Shown here piece after piece: positions 20,525 to 31,996 of a stretch of 64,000 nt of DNA. This DNA is from Helianthus annuus. Its lineage: Eukaryota; Streptophyta; Magnoliopsida; Asterales; Asteraceae. Made by a program: the position numbers and the translations under genes. Position 1 is the stretch's first letter. Every line of letters starts with the position of its first letter. Location: contig NC_035449.2 of NCBI RefSeq assembly GCF_002127325.2, forward strand, positions 143,460,414-143,524,413, read 5' to 3'. The notes under the pieces are model-generated. The model did no database searches. It had not been told where the DNA came from and saw only the letters and a list, made by a program, of their open reading frames with translations.

Positions 20525-22729
20525 TGTAACACCCTTCTAATTACCATTTAAATTTAATAAAGGATGCATATTTTTATAGCAAGGGTACTTCACTTTTTTT
20601 TTAAATGTACAAAAATGGAAGTTTGAAAGTGATCACATACTAGTCAACTACTAACTAGTTTGAACATTCCAACATAATTAGTTAATTGTTTACATCACAA
20701 CATTGTCTATCAAGATAAGTAAATGCGGAAGCTTCAAAAGTGCGTGTTCGGTTCTTCAAAAGTGCTTGATCGCCATACAGAAATTCCCCGATGTCGCCTA
20801 ATGGTCAAAACCACTTAAAGTATTAGTTTTGACGTTAATATAGTGCGTATAAACATCTGGCATCAAAACATGAAAAACAAAACAAAATTTCAAAATTTGT
20901 CCTGCCACGTGTCGGGGCAGGATCTGCTTATTCTGTCGCGTGCCACGGCAGCTCCCGCGTATCGCGGCGGATCAAGGTGATCCTGTCGCGTGGCGCGGGG
21001 GAACCGATTTTCCAGCAAGTGCAGGTTTGCAACCTGCATTTCTGCCCAGCTCCGGATTTGTCAAAATTCTAACTTTAAACTAGCATAACTTTTTACTCGT
21101 TTGTCCGTTTTAGTCGATTTTTTTTCCTATGAGTCTGTAATAAAATTACGGATCCAACCATGTAAATTTCACACTATGAATCCCGACTTATGAACAAACA
21201 GTTTATAAAATCCTTGTTTCAACTATTCAACCCATTAGCTAAACGTGCATAATACCATTTTTTTTGTTCTAAAACTTACTAGTCATAATTACCCAAATTC
21301 TCGGGCTTGATATTCTTGGCGTATCCGCGCCATTGCATGGCTTTATGCTTACATTGGAATTTCATGCTTGGATTCGTAAAACTTTCCAATGATTTCTATT
21401 GTTCGACCCGATATCTTGGATTCGTAAGCTTAAATTAGCATAACCAGTTCATTAACGGATTGCTATCCAATACTAATGCAATATGAGACTTTCGAGTCTC
21501 TTCACACATGATCATTTAAAAGGATAATTTTGTCCCATTTGGTTGTCGAGTGATAACCATCACTTCAATGACAAGCCAAACTAATTCCAACCATTATTTT
21601 GACCCGTTTGATTGTAGAGTGAGCTTCGTCCCTTCAATGACACATCAAACACGTATATTACACTAAGACACCATTTGTACACTAATGCCAAACAATTATG
21701 CATAATGTAACGGGACTAAAGTCACGTACTTGCATAATTCATCGTCACTGATTTCTAACCATATTTACCCATTCCCGGGCTTGTTCATCTTAGCGTATCA
21801 CTTCCATTCCATGGCTTACACTTTGATAATTCACAATCATCAAGTGACATACAAGTCACTTCTAAACTACCTTTTTAAATCCTTGTTTGACCCGTCTGGT
21901 TGTCTAATGGAATCCACCATCTTAGTGTCAAACCAAACATACTTTAACAAATCTTTTGACCCGTTTTGATTAATTAGTGAACTTCATCACTTCTACGATA
22001 AACTACAATCTTTCATATTTCTAATTTTAAGATATTAACTACAATAAAAATCAAATCATAATGTAACGAAACCAAGGTTACATACCTTTAAAGCACACCC
22101 TTCAAACGCACGTCACCACCGGCTTGTCCACTTGACGTTCCGGTTTCCTTTCCTATAGAGTTCAATCGCAAACCGTTTAGAACTCTCTCTCTCTCTTTTT
22201 TAACATATAACGCATTAGTTCACCATAATTTACAAATATGCGTTTTAGTTACAATTTCAGTTTTTAAGCCTTCTTTTAGGCATTTTTACAAACACCTTAA
22301 GGGCATGATTTCACACAATTCATAATCAAGTTCATAACTTGTTATTTAGCCAAAATTAACATCAATTAAGCAAATTCACCTCAATTTTAACATCAACAAA
22401 TCTCAATTCACTTCATATAACTCAATTTACACTAGAATAACAATCATAATCCTAGTGTTTAATATGTTTCTACAAGACCCGCTTAACACCTTCAATGGTG
22501 ATTATGAATCTCACAAGTAATAAGCAAAATTTCAATATGAAATTGACTAGGGTTTACTCCTAGACTTAACATCATTCCAAATTCATCCAAACAACATTCA
22601 TGCAACATAAATTTCGAATTTCCTTGTGTTCATTCAGAAATTTAGATGGAATTTTTCTATGAAATTTACATACCTTATGACCCCTTTTCAGAGGAGATCA
22701 CTATTTTATGCTCGGATTTTGATTTCGAA
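20525..22729 (-). repeat. T second LTR, truncated
   Basis: Matches 14331-16569 of the complete LTR with scattered substitutions and small indels, then stops at 22729. The remaining 330 bp or so, including the element-sense start, is lost. Unrelated LTR sequence F follows directly. Confidence 0.82.
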
Positions 22730-23482
22730 TACGTACCATTACTCATCTACACCTTCCTTCGTATAGTCGTTTTGTTAGCGACTCGATATAGCTCGGACAC
22801 GTAGTTTATCTACGTTGTCTTATGTAGAAACTTATAAGTATTCCTTCGTAGGAATGTCGTAGTTGCACGCTAGCTAATACACGTTCATATAACAACACTA
22901 CGGAAATCACGCTAGGCTAGCTTTGCACAGGAATGTCAAGGTGAATTCATAACCCCCACTTTTTACTGTTTTACATTTTTATAAATGTTTTCGGGGGGGG
23001 GGGGGGAAAGACATGCAAGTTTTGCAAAAGTAAACAATTTTCGATAAGCGAAAACTTCATATTTCTAAGCCATGTTGCAAATGGATTTCAAGGAACTTAA
23101 ATGGTTTAAGAACGATTTAGACTAAGCAAACCGGTTTTACAAAACACATGCGTATTTACGAAACGTGCATGATTTTCATGACTAGGGACGGGAAAGTCCT
23201 AGCTACATCAACGAGACTGGGTTGGTCTGCGTACAAAAAACGAGACAACCCAATGTGTTCATGTCCCCCTTTTCCTTTTAACGTTTCGGTTTTACAACTC
23301 TCGAGAGGAAATACATGTTTCCTTGGTATGGTTAAGCTACGGAATGAATTAGTAGATCACATGCGAATAGGCTGATACTTAAAGCACCATTAATCTGGTT
23401 TAAGACCACGGAACAAAGGGGGTAGATCTATCGGGTACAGGGTGATCCCCACTCACGAGTCCTTGTGTGACCAAATGGAGTT
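22730..23482 (+). repeat. F: plus-strand Tekay-like LTR fragment, left piece
   Basis: No ORF of note. Its style (CATAACCCCCACTTTTTACTG, then GGTAGATCTATCGGGTACAG and TGTGTGACCAAATGGAG) resembles plus-oriented Tekay LTRs of Asteraceae as I recall them. It contains a 14-G run at 22993-23006. It is interrupted by C1 and resumes at 37235. Confidence 0.6.
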
Positions 23483-23904
23483 TGTAGGATCGTTTTCAGA
23501 CCCGAATGAGTCGATCAGAGGAGTTTTTATCTATTTCAAAGGCGGAAACAGAGAAATAGACTTCGATACAGCTTGCAAATCACTTTAAAATGCTTTCTGA
23601 TTGATATAACAGTAAATACAATCACTCGATAAACCGGCAGCACCTCGGTATCCAAAATCAGAGTAGTTACAACTGATTTCGCTCGAACTGCTATTTATAG
23701 CCATGAGATTTCGCTTGAAAGTGTTTCAAGCGAAATAAGAAATGTTGTTGATTCCGCTTGAAAGTAACAAATGTCATTTCAAGCGGAATTACATCACTCA
23801 AGCGAAATCACATTTAATTCTACTATTTCGAACTACGTGCCTTGATCTAACAATCTAGTACAAGACTCGATACAAGACGAAGTCGACACATGTATGCACC
23901 AACA
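23483..23904 (-). repeat. C1 3' LTR
   Basis: 422 bp from TGTAGGATCG to GCACCAACA on the plus strand. It contains several TTTCGCTTGAAA-type near-palindromes (23704-23812). It belongs to the same family as the C3 LTR at 61800, which is in opposite orientation. Confidence 0.94.
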
Positions 23905-24617
23905 GACTCCCCCTCAGATGTTGATGAGTTTTAAGTGTCGAGTCTTTGCATCTTCAGTCATTATCAGTCTTCGGGCTTTCTTCACTCTAACTTTCTTCAA
24001 TTAATCTTTCAGGATCAACTTCCTAGCTCTTGCATCTTCATACTCTCTTTCTCTAACAGACTCCCCCTCAACTTGTGCTGGGATTGCAGTCTGGCTCAAA
24101 CTCTACGCACAAATTCACAGGTTCAGGTATCGCAACCTCGCTCGCCTGCATATTCTCTATCCAAAACATATGTTTCATAAAAGATAAAATAAAACAAATT
24201 TAGAAACTCTGCTAACCACTTGTAGACACAAACTTAAAATGATTTATCATTAAAAGTTTCTAATGAACCACTTGTTAAAATATCAATTTTCTTTCCAAAC
24301 ACACACTCCCAAACCCGTTCATCATGTTCAGCACTCGGAATTTTGAAAATCAACTTTTCCACATCAGTTGTCGAAAATCTTTTTGAATTTTTCAAACTTT
24401 GTGCTAAAACACACCGAAAGTCTTTTTGGATTTTTGAATTGAAAGAAATACAATAAAGTAGTATTTACATACAATATTTTTGTGAGTTTGTGTAAGAGGA
24501 TCATATCAGTTTCTGAGACAAATCACCAACACCGTTAAGCTTCATTTCATTTTAAGTTCTAAACGATTCACTTAGATTGTCAGTATACTGATCCACTTTA
24601 AATTTTCACACAATGTT
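23905..24617 (-). other. C1 PPT and 3' non-coding region
   Basis: The minus strand reads CTGAGGGGGAGTC directly before the LTR: the polypurine tract. A second TGAGGGGGAG copy lies near 24061. The rest is AT-rich with two AACCACTTGT motifs (24214, 24266) and no coding signal. Confidence 0.75.
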
Positions 24618-25091
24618 CAATTTGTCACACCCCCAAAATCCACCCGCGGAGTACCACCGCTTGGGAGCGTGACTGACCAGGATCAAGCCATCAATCATAT
24701 CAAACCATAGCATTTAATACAAAAGTAAATAGTGTAAATCATCGTGACATGATTGATGTTTCAAAACCAACATCGTTAAGTAGCGGAAGCATAGTAATGT
24801 ATCTCAAAATGATTATAAGTTCACATAAAGTTCATGATCCATATCCCACAACGACCTGCTCCTCTCTTGTGCAAGCTCCATCATGTACCTAAGGTCCTGC
24901 AAGGCATGCAGCAAATAATCAACAAACTAGTTGAGCGAGTTCACAGAAAGTAAGTTCATAGTGTAATGCATAAGTATAGCTAGTGGGGGCTTCCCATACT
25001 AGTGTGTAATAAAAGTGGGGGCTTCCCATGTTCATCCTGGTTAATGAGGGCTTCTCATTAACGGTACTTACTAGACTAACTTCCGACCATG

Positions 25092-25343
25092 TGTTCTTCT
25101 TTACCGAGAACAGGAAAACGTACAGGGTCACGTAGGCTTTACGTGACGTGCCCTTCCCCGAGGACAGTGGTACGCGTGAGGGCTACGTAGGCTTTACGCA
25201 GCGTGGCCTTCCGACCTGGAAGCCAGTAGATGGTATTGGGTTACGTAGGCTTTACGTAACGTGTCCTCCCGACCCGGGAGACATATGGCAAATATACTGG
25301 GTTACGTAGGCTTTACGTAACGTGTCCTGACTGACCTGAGGAC
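25092..25343. repeat. Tandem hairpin units in the E2 3' LTR
   Basis: Five type 1 hairpins: TGTTCT/AGAACA; a weaker GCCCT/AGGAC; GGC(C)TTCC/GGAAGCC; GTC(C)TCCC/GGGAGAC; GTCCT/AGGAC. The third and fourth share a GACC loop start and a bulged C at the same place. Four type 2 hairpins alternate with them: GTCACGTA/TACGTGAC, GCTACGTA/TACGCAGC (one mismatch), and GTTACGTA/TACGTAAC twice, each with a GGCTT-like loop. Confidence 0.88.
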
Positions 25344-25823
25344 GATGGTCTATAGTCTGGTATATGCGTAAGTACGAGTAATCATTCCATATCCAACATA
25401 TCCAACCCAATTCCCAACCCGGGAATCCCATGCCTTGGCTGTGTGAACTCACCTTGGTTTGCTCGGCAGATACACAAAGAGTATAGATAAGCTAGTAATT
25501 TGTCAATCACGTCCTAGCATGGTTGTTATACGAGTCAGGTTCGTATATAACACGTATGTAGTAACCACGTATAGTCATGGCAAACATGTACGCACGTAAG
25601 CAGATAAGATATAGCATGTGAGGATCCAATTGTTCTTAGTCCGATCATACCCGGCCCAATGACATAAGCAGCCCAATAACAAAACAGTTCAGATTCCCCA
25701 ATCGGCCCAAATAGCAAACACATACAAGTCCGTTAATAAACAGTCCACAATTCAAATCGTTGGGCTCAATAGATTGGGCCCGTGACAGTGAAGGCCCAAC
25801 TGTGTGCGTGTAAACGATGGTGA

Positions 25824-26020
25824 TCTCGACTCGCAACGGGGATCTCGAGTCGCAACCAGAGAATACGAGTCGCAACAGCTGGTTGCGAGTCGCAATGGTG
25901 ATCTCGGTTCATCATGGTCTGGTTACGAGTCGCAATCTGACTCGCAACCGTGGTTACGGTTCATGCGGTTGTGGTCTCGAGTGGGGTTCCGACTCGCAAC
26001 GAGTGATGCCGAGTCGCAAC
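25824..26020. repeat. GAGTCGCAAC motif cluster in the E2 3' LTR
   Basis: Eight copies of GAGTCGCAAC/GACTCGCAAC within 200 bp, plus one inverted GTTGCGAGTC that pairs with its neighbour across an AGCTG loop. TCTCGAGTCGC and GATCTCG accompany several copies. Confidence 0.85.
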
Positions 26021-26878
26021 CGCGTGTGTAACTGGTTTCCATATTTCCTGCATTGACCTATCCGTGATTCTAGCAAACAACTTAGGCAGTTTCACAATTT
26101 CGATCAGTCACAGTTAATTCCGATTTCATTCAACTTCAAATCATGAGTATCAAGCATGTTCATATTAACATCAAGAACAGGAAATCAGATTATTATAAAA
26201 ACATACCGAATCATAAATCAGCTATCATGCATCCTACCCGGTTTGCATACATTCAGACTATTAACCCATCCGAATTATTCCTCATAACACAAACATACAT
26301 ATAACCGATTTCATGTCAAGTAACCGTATATCTTAATCATTCATGAGAACCGATTAACAATCCAATTATCATCAACATTCAACCAATATTACTAGCATAC
26401 ACCCTAGTTACATCGCCTAACGAATGATAGCAATCACATGATATCACAAATAATCCAAAAACATAACATCATCACTAACCGGATGAAGGTAGAGGATCGA
26501 TTCGTTTCACAAGCTTCAAAGTGTGTGTGTGTGCCGTCGGGTTCCAAGCAAGCCGAGAGAGAGAGGAAAACTTCTAGGGTTTGTGTGTGTTTTTGTGTTT
26601 GTGACAACTAACCAAAACCTATCCCCAACTATGGGATTTACACGGTTAAAGGGGAGTGGGCCGAACCCACATGGGCTGCCCTAATAACCCGTGTGCAAAG
26701 TATAAGGCCCGAATGGGCTTGTGCGAGTGTGGGTGTGTTGTGCGGTCCGATTCATACATGTACAAATAGTAAACATCAAGCACATAACACAACATTTGTT
26801 CAATTAATATGATCACGTAATCACACTAGTTCGATGGTTACACGTAATGTACGAGACGGTAAAGTACGAGTTGTCACA

Positions 26879-26890
26879 TTATCCCCAACT
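26879..26890 (-). other. E2 polypurine tract
   Basis: The minus strand reads AGTTGGGGATAA next to the LTR start TGTGACAACT. It is preceded by AATTTCGGGACGAAATTT, a context repeated about 100 bp upstream. Confidence 0.78.
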
Positions 26891-26954
26891 AATTGGAAAT
26901 TTCGTCCCGAAATTTGGTATGCACTCACTGAGGAAGCTAGGTAAACTGTACTGT

Positions 26955-29900
26955 TCACTGATTTTCCTGGGGTGTCACATCCTCCCCCCGTTGATCTGGA
27001 ATTTCGTCCCGAAATTCCGAAGTAGTAGCTTCAGCCTCAGTAGTGGTTGCCTGGTTCCCGAATAACTGGGGGTACTTTTCTGTCATCCTGTCTTCGCGTT
27101 CCCAGGTGTACTCTGGACCACGTTTGGAGTTCCAACGAACTCGAACAAGAGGGATTCTCTTGTGTTTGAGGACCTTCACATCCCGGTCCGTGATTTCAAC
27201 TGGTTCCTCGACGAACTGCAACCGCTCGTCGATAGTGAGTTCCTTAAAAGGAATGATGAGGTTTTCATCTGATAAGCACTTCTTTAAGTTCGACACGTGA
27301 AAAACATTGTGAACTGCTCCGAGTTCAGCTGGTAGTTTCAACTTGTAGGCTACTTTGCCAATCTTTTCTATGATTTCGAATGGTCCGACGTACCGCGGAT
27401 TCAGTTTGCCCCGTTTGCCAAAACGAACCACACCCTTCCAGGGTGAAACTTTCAATAAAACCCGGTCCCCGACCTCGAATTCCAATGGCTTTCTACGCTT
27501 ATCCGCGTAGGCTTTCTGACGGTCGCGTGCTGCCGCCATGCGTTGTCGTATTTGTGCAATCTTTTCTGTGGCGTCCACAACAATCTCTGGACCCGTGATC
27601 TGACTATCTCCCACCTCTGCCCAACAGAGAGGTGACCGGCATTTACGCCCGTACAATGCCTCGAATGGAGCGGCTTGAATGCTGGTATGGTAACTGTTAT
27701 TGTAAGAAAACTCCACCAAAGGGAGGTGCTTTTCCCAGCCGTTGCCGAAATCGATGACGCATGCCCGAAGCATGTCTTCAAGAGTTTGAATCGTACGCTC
27801 AGACTGTCCATCCGTCTGAGGGTGGTATGCTGTGCTCATGTCTAGTCGTGAGCCAAAGGATTTATGCATTGCTTGCCAAAGTTCTGACGTGAATCGTGCG
27901 TCGCGATCCGAAATGATGGACGTGGGCACCCCGTGCCTCGAGACAACTTCTTTAAGATATACGTCTGCGAGAGTGGAGAACTTATCCGTTTCCTTAATCG
28001 GCAGGAAGTGTGCAGACTTGGTGAGTCGATCAACTATGACCCATATCGTATCGTTCCCACGCTGGGATCTAGGTAGGCCTGTAACGAAATCCATGGAAAT
28101 TTCTTCCCATTTCCACTGAGGTATCTTAGGCTGCTGAAGTAGACCAGCTGGTTTCTGATATTCGACCTTGACTCTTGCACATGTCAAGCATTTTCCAACA
28201 TACGTAGCAATGTGGGCCTTCATACTAGGCCACCAATAGGTAGTGCTGATATCGTGGTACATTTTATCCGACCCTGGATGTACCGAATAGCGAGACTTGT
28301 GTGCTTCATCCATCACAAGTTCGCGTAGACCGCCATAGAGTGGGACCCAAATCCGGCCCGTTACATAGTAGGCGCCATCTGCCTTCTGTTCCATTTGCTG
28401 TCGTGAGCCGCGTAAGGCTTCAGCCTTGACGTTTTCGGGCTTCAGTGCTTCTGTCTGAGCAGCTCGTATCTGTGCAGGAAGACTGGACTGAATCGTAAGC
28501 TGTAGCGCTCGCACGCGCTTCGGTAAAGTGTCCTTTCGACTGAGGGCATCAGCCACAACATTGGCTTTGCCTGGATGATACTTGATGGCGCATTCGTAAT
28601 CGTTAAGTAACTCGACCCATCGTCGTTGACGCATGTTCAAATCCTTCTGCTTAAGAATATGCTCGAGACTCCTGTGATCGGTGTAAATCGTGCACCTGGT
28701 ACCGTACAGGTAGTGTCGCCATATCTTAAGCGCAAAAACAACAGCTCCCAGCTCTAAATCGTGCGTCGTGTAGTTCCGTTCGTGAACCTTGAGTTGACGA
28801 GAGGCGTAAGCAATAACCTTGTCGCGCTGCATTAACACACATCCCAGTCCCCGAATGGATGCATCACAATAAACCACGAAGTCATCTGTGCCCTCTGGCA
28901 ATGAGAGGATAGGTGCACTGCAAAGTCTATCCTTTAGGTGCTGAAAAGCAGTCTCCTGGGGCTCTCCCCAGCGATAGGTAACACCCTTCTGTGTCAGTAG
29001 CGTAAGCGGCTGAGCAATCTTCGAGAAGTCTCTAATAAACCGTCTGTAGTAACCTGCCAGACCCAAGAATTGGCGTATTTCCGTTGGCGTACGCGGTGCA
29101 GGCCAGTTCCTGATCGAATCTACCTTGGATGGATCGACATGGATCCCATCCTTGTTTACCACGTGGCCTAAGAAGTGGACTTCACGAAGCCAGAAGTCGC
29201 ATTTAGAAAGCTTGGCGTACAACTGTTCCTTCCGAAGGAGTTCCAAAATGAGGCGAAGATGCTGCTCGTGTTCCTCCTGACTCTTGGAGTAAATCAGGAT
29301 GTCGTCGATAAATACAATGACGAACTTGTCAAGATAGGGTTTGCATACCCTGTTCATAAGATCCATGAACACCGCGGGCGCGTTCGTTAACCCAAACGGC
29401 ATGACAAGAAACTCGTAGTGACCGTAACGAGTTCTGAAGGCTGTCTTGGAGACGTCCTCATCCCGGACTCTCAGCTGATGATAACCAGACCTCAAGTCTA
29501 TCTTCGAGTAGTAGCACGACCCTTGCAACTGGTCGAATAAGTCGTCTATGCGTGGAAGAGGATAACGGTTCTTCACCGTCACCTTGTTCAGTTCCCTGTA
29601 GTCTATACACATCCTGAACGTACCATCCTTCTTTTTCACGAAAAGTACTGGAGCTCCCCAAGGCGAAGAGCTTGGTCGTATGAAACCCTTTTCCAAGAGT
29701 TCCTGCAGTTGCTTTGACAATTCCTCCAATTCCGATGGAGCTAGACGATATGGTGCGCGAGCTATGGGTGCTGCTCCTGGAGCGAGCTCGATCCGAAATT
29801 CGACCTGACGATGAGGCGGTAAGCCAGGTAAGTCTTCAGGAAACACCTGAGGGTAATCGCGTACAATTGGAATATCCTCCAATTTCTTTTCCTTTGCTGA

Positions 29901-30665
29901 TGCGTCTGTAACGAGAGCCAGAATGGCTGCGTGACCTTTTCGTAAGCACTTCTGAGCCTTCAAGAAAGAGATGACGCCAACCACAGCACCACTCTTGTCG
30001 CCTTGAACTTCTAGAGGTTCCTGACCCGAACGAGGAATGCGAATAACCTTTTCGCTGCATAAGATTTCTGCCTGGTGTTGGGACAACCAATCCATCCCAA
30101 TCACGACGTCGAAGCTACCCAAAACTATGGGAATGAGATCAATGGAGAAGGCTTGACCAGCTAGGATAAGATTACAACCCTGAACTACGTGCGTGGCTTC
30201 TAGACTTTTACCGTTAGCTAACTCTACTACATGTTTGGTGGGTAAAAGTGTTGGTGCACGTTTTAGCAGTTGACACATTTTCACAGACATATAGCTTGTA
30301 TCCGCACCCGAATCAAATAAAACAGTAACGTAAATATTGTCGAGGAGAAACTTACCCATAACAACGTTGGGATCGTTCACTGCGTCGCCTCGACCTAGTA
30401 CAAAAGCACGACCACGAGCTTCATTGCCGTTGTTGTTGTTGCCGCCGTTATTGTTGCCGTTGCCCTGGTTGTTATTGTTGTTGCGGTTCTGGTTCAACTG
30501 AGGGCAATCGCGTTTGAAGTGACCTTCAGCCCCACACTGGAAACATCCTCGGTTCCCACGCTGTGGCTGCTGCTGCTGCTGCTGGTTTTGTGGAGCTGGT
30601 TGCTGAGGCTGCTGATTCTGATTCGCAGGACGAGGGCTCCTGCAGTCTTTGGCCTCGTGCCCCAT
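26955..30665 (-). CDS. pol: E2 pol polyprotein: zinc knuckle, protease, RT, RNase H, integrase, chromodomain-like tail
   Basis: 1236 residues from MGHEAKDC, the first ATG; the open frame starts at 30779 after the gag stop. Visible domains: CCHC knuckle [14 protein letters not shown] (41-54), Asn/Gly linker, retropepsin DSGADTSYM (118-126), RT (about 310-500) with FIDDILIYS (452-460), RNase H YCDAS (599-603) and TDHRS (662-666), and integrase with H790/H796/C826/C829 and catalytic D859, D920, E956. A GPF/Y-type module (YVGPFEII) follows. The tail, with RIPLVRVRW and EYTWERED, resembles the chromodomain of Tekay-type elements, which targets integration. All catalytic residues are present. It would make element cDNA and integrate it in the nucleus. 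Confidence 0.95.
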   Translation of the reverse strand: MGHEAKDCRSPRPANQNQQPQQPAPQNQQQQQQPQRGNRGCFQCGAEGHFKRDCPQLNQNRNNNNNQGNGNNNGGNNNNGNEARGRAFVLGRGDAVNDPNVVMGKFLLDNIYVTVLFDSGADTSYMSVKMCQLLKRAPTLLPTKHVVELANGKSLEATHVVQGCNLILAGQAFSIDLIPIVLGSFDVVIGMDWLSQHQAEILCSEKVIRIPRSGQEPLEVQGDKSGAVVGVISFLKAQKCLRKGHAAILALVTDASAKEKKLEDIPIVRDYPQVFPEDLPGLPPHRQVEFRIELAPGAAPIARAPYRLAPSELEELSKQLQELLEKGFIRPSSSPWGAPVLFVKKKDGTFRMCIDYRELNKVTVKNRYPLPRIDDLFDQLQGSCYYSKIDLRSGYHQLRVRDEDVSKTAFRTRYGHYEFLVMPFGLTNAPAVFMDLMNRVCKPYLDKFVIVFIDDILIYSKSQEEHEQHLRLILELLRKEQLYAKLSKCDFWLREVHFLGHVVNKDGIHVDPSKVDSIRNWPAPRTPTEIRQFLGLAGYYRRFIRDFSKIAQPLTLLTQKGVTYRWGEPQETAFQHLKDRLCSAPILSLPEGTDDFVVYCDASIRGLGCVLMQRDKVIAYASRQLKVHERNYTTHDLELGAVVFALKIWRHYLYGTRCTIYTDHRSLEHILKQKDLNMRQRRWVELLNDYECAIKYHPGKANVVADALSRKDTLPKRVRALQLTIQSSLPAQIRAAQTEALKPENVKAEALRGSRQQMEQKADGAYYVTGRIWVPLYGGLRELVMDEAHKSRYSVHPGSDKMYHDISTTYWWPSMKAHIATYVGKCLTCARVKVEYQKPAGLLQQPKIPQWKWEEISMDFVTGLPRSQRGNDTIWVIVDRLTKSAHFLPIKETDKFSTLADVYLKEVVSRHGVPTSIISDRDARFTSELWQAMHKSFGSRLDMSTAYHPQTDGQSERTIQTLEDMLRACVIDFGNGWEKHLPLVEFSYNNSYHTSIQAAPFEALYGRKCRSPLCWAEVGDSQITGPEIVVDATEKIAQIRQRMAAARDRQKAYADKRRKPLEFEVGDRVLLKVSPWKGVVRFGKRGKLNPRYVGPFEIIEKIGKVAYKLKLPAELGAVHNVFHVSNLKKCLSDENLIIPFKELTIDERLQFVEEPVEITDRDVKVLKHKRIPLVRVRWNSKRGPEYTWEREDRMTEKYPQLFGNQATTTEAEATTSEFRDEIPDQRGEDVTPQENQ

Positions 30666-30779
30666 CTTAAGACACCTTTGACAGCGACCCTTGTTACATG
30701 GGCCGTGGTGATGCCTGTTGCAGTTGTGGCACCTGGGTTGACTACCCTGATATCTCCTCTGTCTGTGACCACTAGAGGA

Positions 30780-31692
30780 TTACTGACTGGGACTCTGATA
30801 GTGATCGATCTTCTGCTGCTGAGCTTGTGGCTGAACAGATGCTGAGCCTTTGCTGGAATCCCCATCCCATTTTCTTTTACTGTCACCAGATGTAGCAGGA
30901 GTAACTGAGGTGGTGACGTTAGCAGTAGCATTAACACGCTTTGGCAGTCTATTCTGATCCACTGCCTGATCAGTGATACGGTGAGCAAGACGCTGGATTT
31001 CTTGGATGTTTTCGAGGTTAGCCGACGTCACGTGGCTCTGAATTTCTGGCGCCAATCCCTTGAGATACAACTCAATGCGCTTGTAGGGAGGGTCCACCAT
31101 AGTAGGACACAGAACGGCCAGCTCATTGGACCGTTTGGTATACGCTTCGATTTCCGATCCAACCATTTTCAAGTTATAAAGCTCATCTTCCAGCTTGTGT
31201 ATGTCTTCCCGCGTGCAATACTCACGCTTGATGAGTTCCTTGAAATCGTTCCATGGGGTGGCGTTAGCAGCTGCCAACCCTAAGATCTGGACTTGGGCGT
31301 TCCACCAAGTCAATGCTATCCCTTCCAAAGTACCGGTAGCAAACTTGACCTTGCGAGCCTCAGGGCACTCGCACATTTCGAATACTGATTCTAGCTTCTC
31401 GAACCAGTGGAGGAGTCCCACTGCTCCTTCTGTGCCGCTGAAAGAGTTCGGACGACAGTCCATGAAGTTCTTGAACGTGCAGACAGGCTGCTGCGCGTGT
31501 TGACCTATTGTGTACGAGTAGGACGAGAGTTAAATACGAGCGTTAATGTAGGATCTAAAGATCCTAGTGTGTGCCTATACTGCAGGATATACTACCTGCT
31601 TGAGCTGCTGCAACTGCCGCAGCAACTTGAGCTTGAACAAGAGCCTCTAGCTGGGCTTGTGTCATGTTGATTCGTCCAGACATGATCTTCAT
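30780..31692 (-). pseudogene. gag: E2 gag (91-bp extra segment, terminal TAA before the zinc knuckles)
   Basis: Starts MKIMSGRINMTQAQ (31692), with an Ala-rich N-terminus up to AAAQAG. A 91-bp segment (31505-31595) with stops follows, then QQPVCTFKNFMDCRP and the conserved capsid block LTWWNAQVQILG. The frame ends at TAA 30780-30782, after SPSQ. Beyond this stop the same frame continues through [13 protein letters not shown] and [15 protein letters not shown] into pol. E1 has CAA (Gln) at this codon. The frames before and after the 91 bp differ by one, and deleting it joins them exactly. Confidence 0.85.
31505..31595 (-). other. 91-bp intron-like segment in E2 gag
   Basis: In element sense the segment starts GTAGTATATCC after CAG and ends ACACAATAG before G. 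TTAAC-type branch candidates lie about 28 nt from the end and a pyrimidine-rich CTCTCGTCCTAC before it. E1 has only GGA at this point. It holds an 8-bp inverted repeat TAGGATCT/AGATCCTA. Intron or simple insertion cannot be decided from DNA alone. Confidence 0.55.
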
Positions 31693-31980
31693 AGTAACAA
31701 GTAGCATACGTAAGAATGGTTCGCGGGTAGGGCGATGACAGAAAAGCGTAGGCATATAGGTGTTCTCATGAAATCAAAGCATGTGTATCTAAGCGTAATG
31801 CGAGCAAAGTTCTAAACAATTCTAGCATACAGGCAATAAACATAAACCTTATTACCTAAGATGTCGAGTCTTGCACGTGGAGCGAAGCGTCGTTGTGGAT
31901 CGTTGAGAGCACCGTACTGGTTATAGTCCGGTTTTAATAAAACGTTTTCCCATATTAAAACCAAGTTCTCTATAACCAAT

Positions 31981-31993
31981 GGCTCTGATACCA
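31981..31993 (-). other. E2 primer binding site (tRNA-iMet type)
   Basis: The minus strand reads TGGTATCAGAGCC, a perfect iMet-type PBS, 3 nt from the 5' LTR. Confidence 0.95.
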
Positions 31994-31996
31994 ATC

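Larger units (their letters stand above)
13282..22729 (-). mobile_element. T: tandem array of pol-less chromovirus derivatives
   Basis: From right to left: truncated LTR (22729-20525), PBS, internal B (20524-16899) with a PPT at its end, complete LTR (16898-14331), PBS, internal A (14330-13282). One LTR therefore serves as 3' LTR of one unit and 5' LTR of the next, as unequal recombination between LTRs would produce. LTR ends are TGTAACATCC/GGGTGTTACA in element sense. Internal regions carry a short gag-like ORF and no RT or integrase. Internal A is cut by E1, and the right LTR is cut where F begins. Confidence 0.82.
24623..26878 (-). repeat. E2 3' LTR
   Basis: 2256 bp, TGTCACACCCCC...GAGTTGTCACA on the plus strand. 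It contains the hairpin unit array (25092-25343) and the GAGTCGCAAC cluster (25824-26020). A CT/GA-rich stretch lies near 26550. ORFs read through it are chance. Confidence 0.97.

Noticed and set aside
25804..26056. ORFs rich in SQ/ATRE repeats in the E2 LTR
   Set aside because: Products of the GAGTCGCAAC cluster read in two frames; no start context or homology.
27043..30845. Plus-strand ORFs of 70-110 codons under E2 pol
   Set aside because: Antisense shadows of a conserved coding frame.
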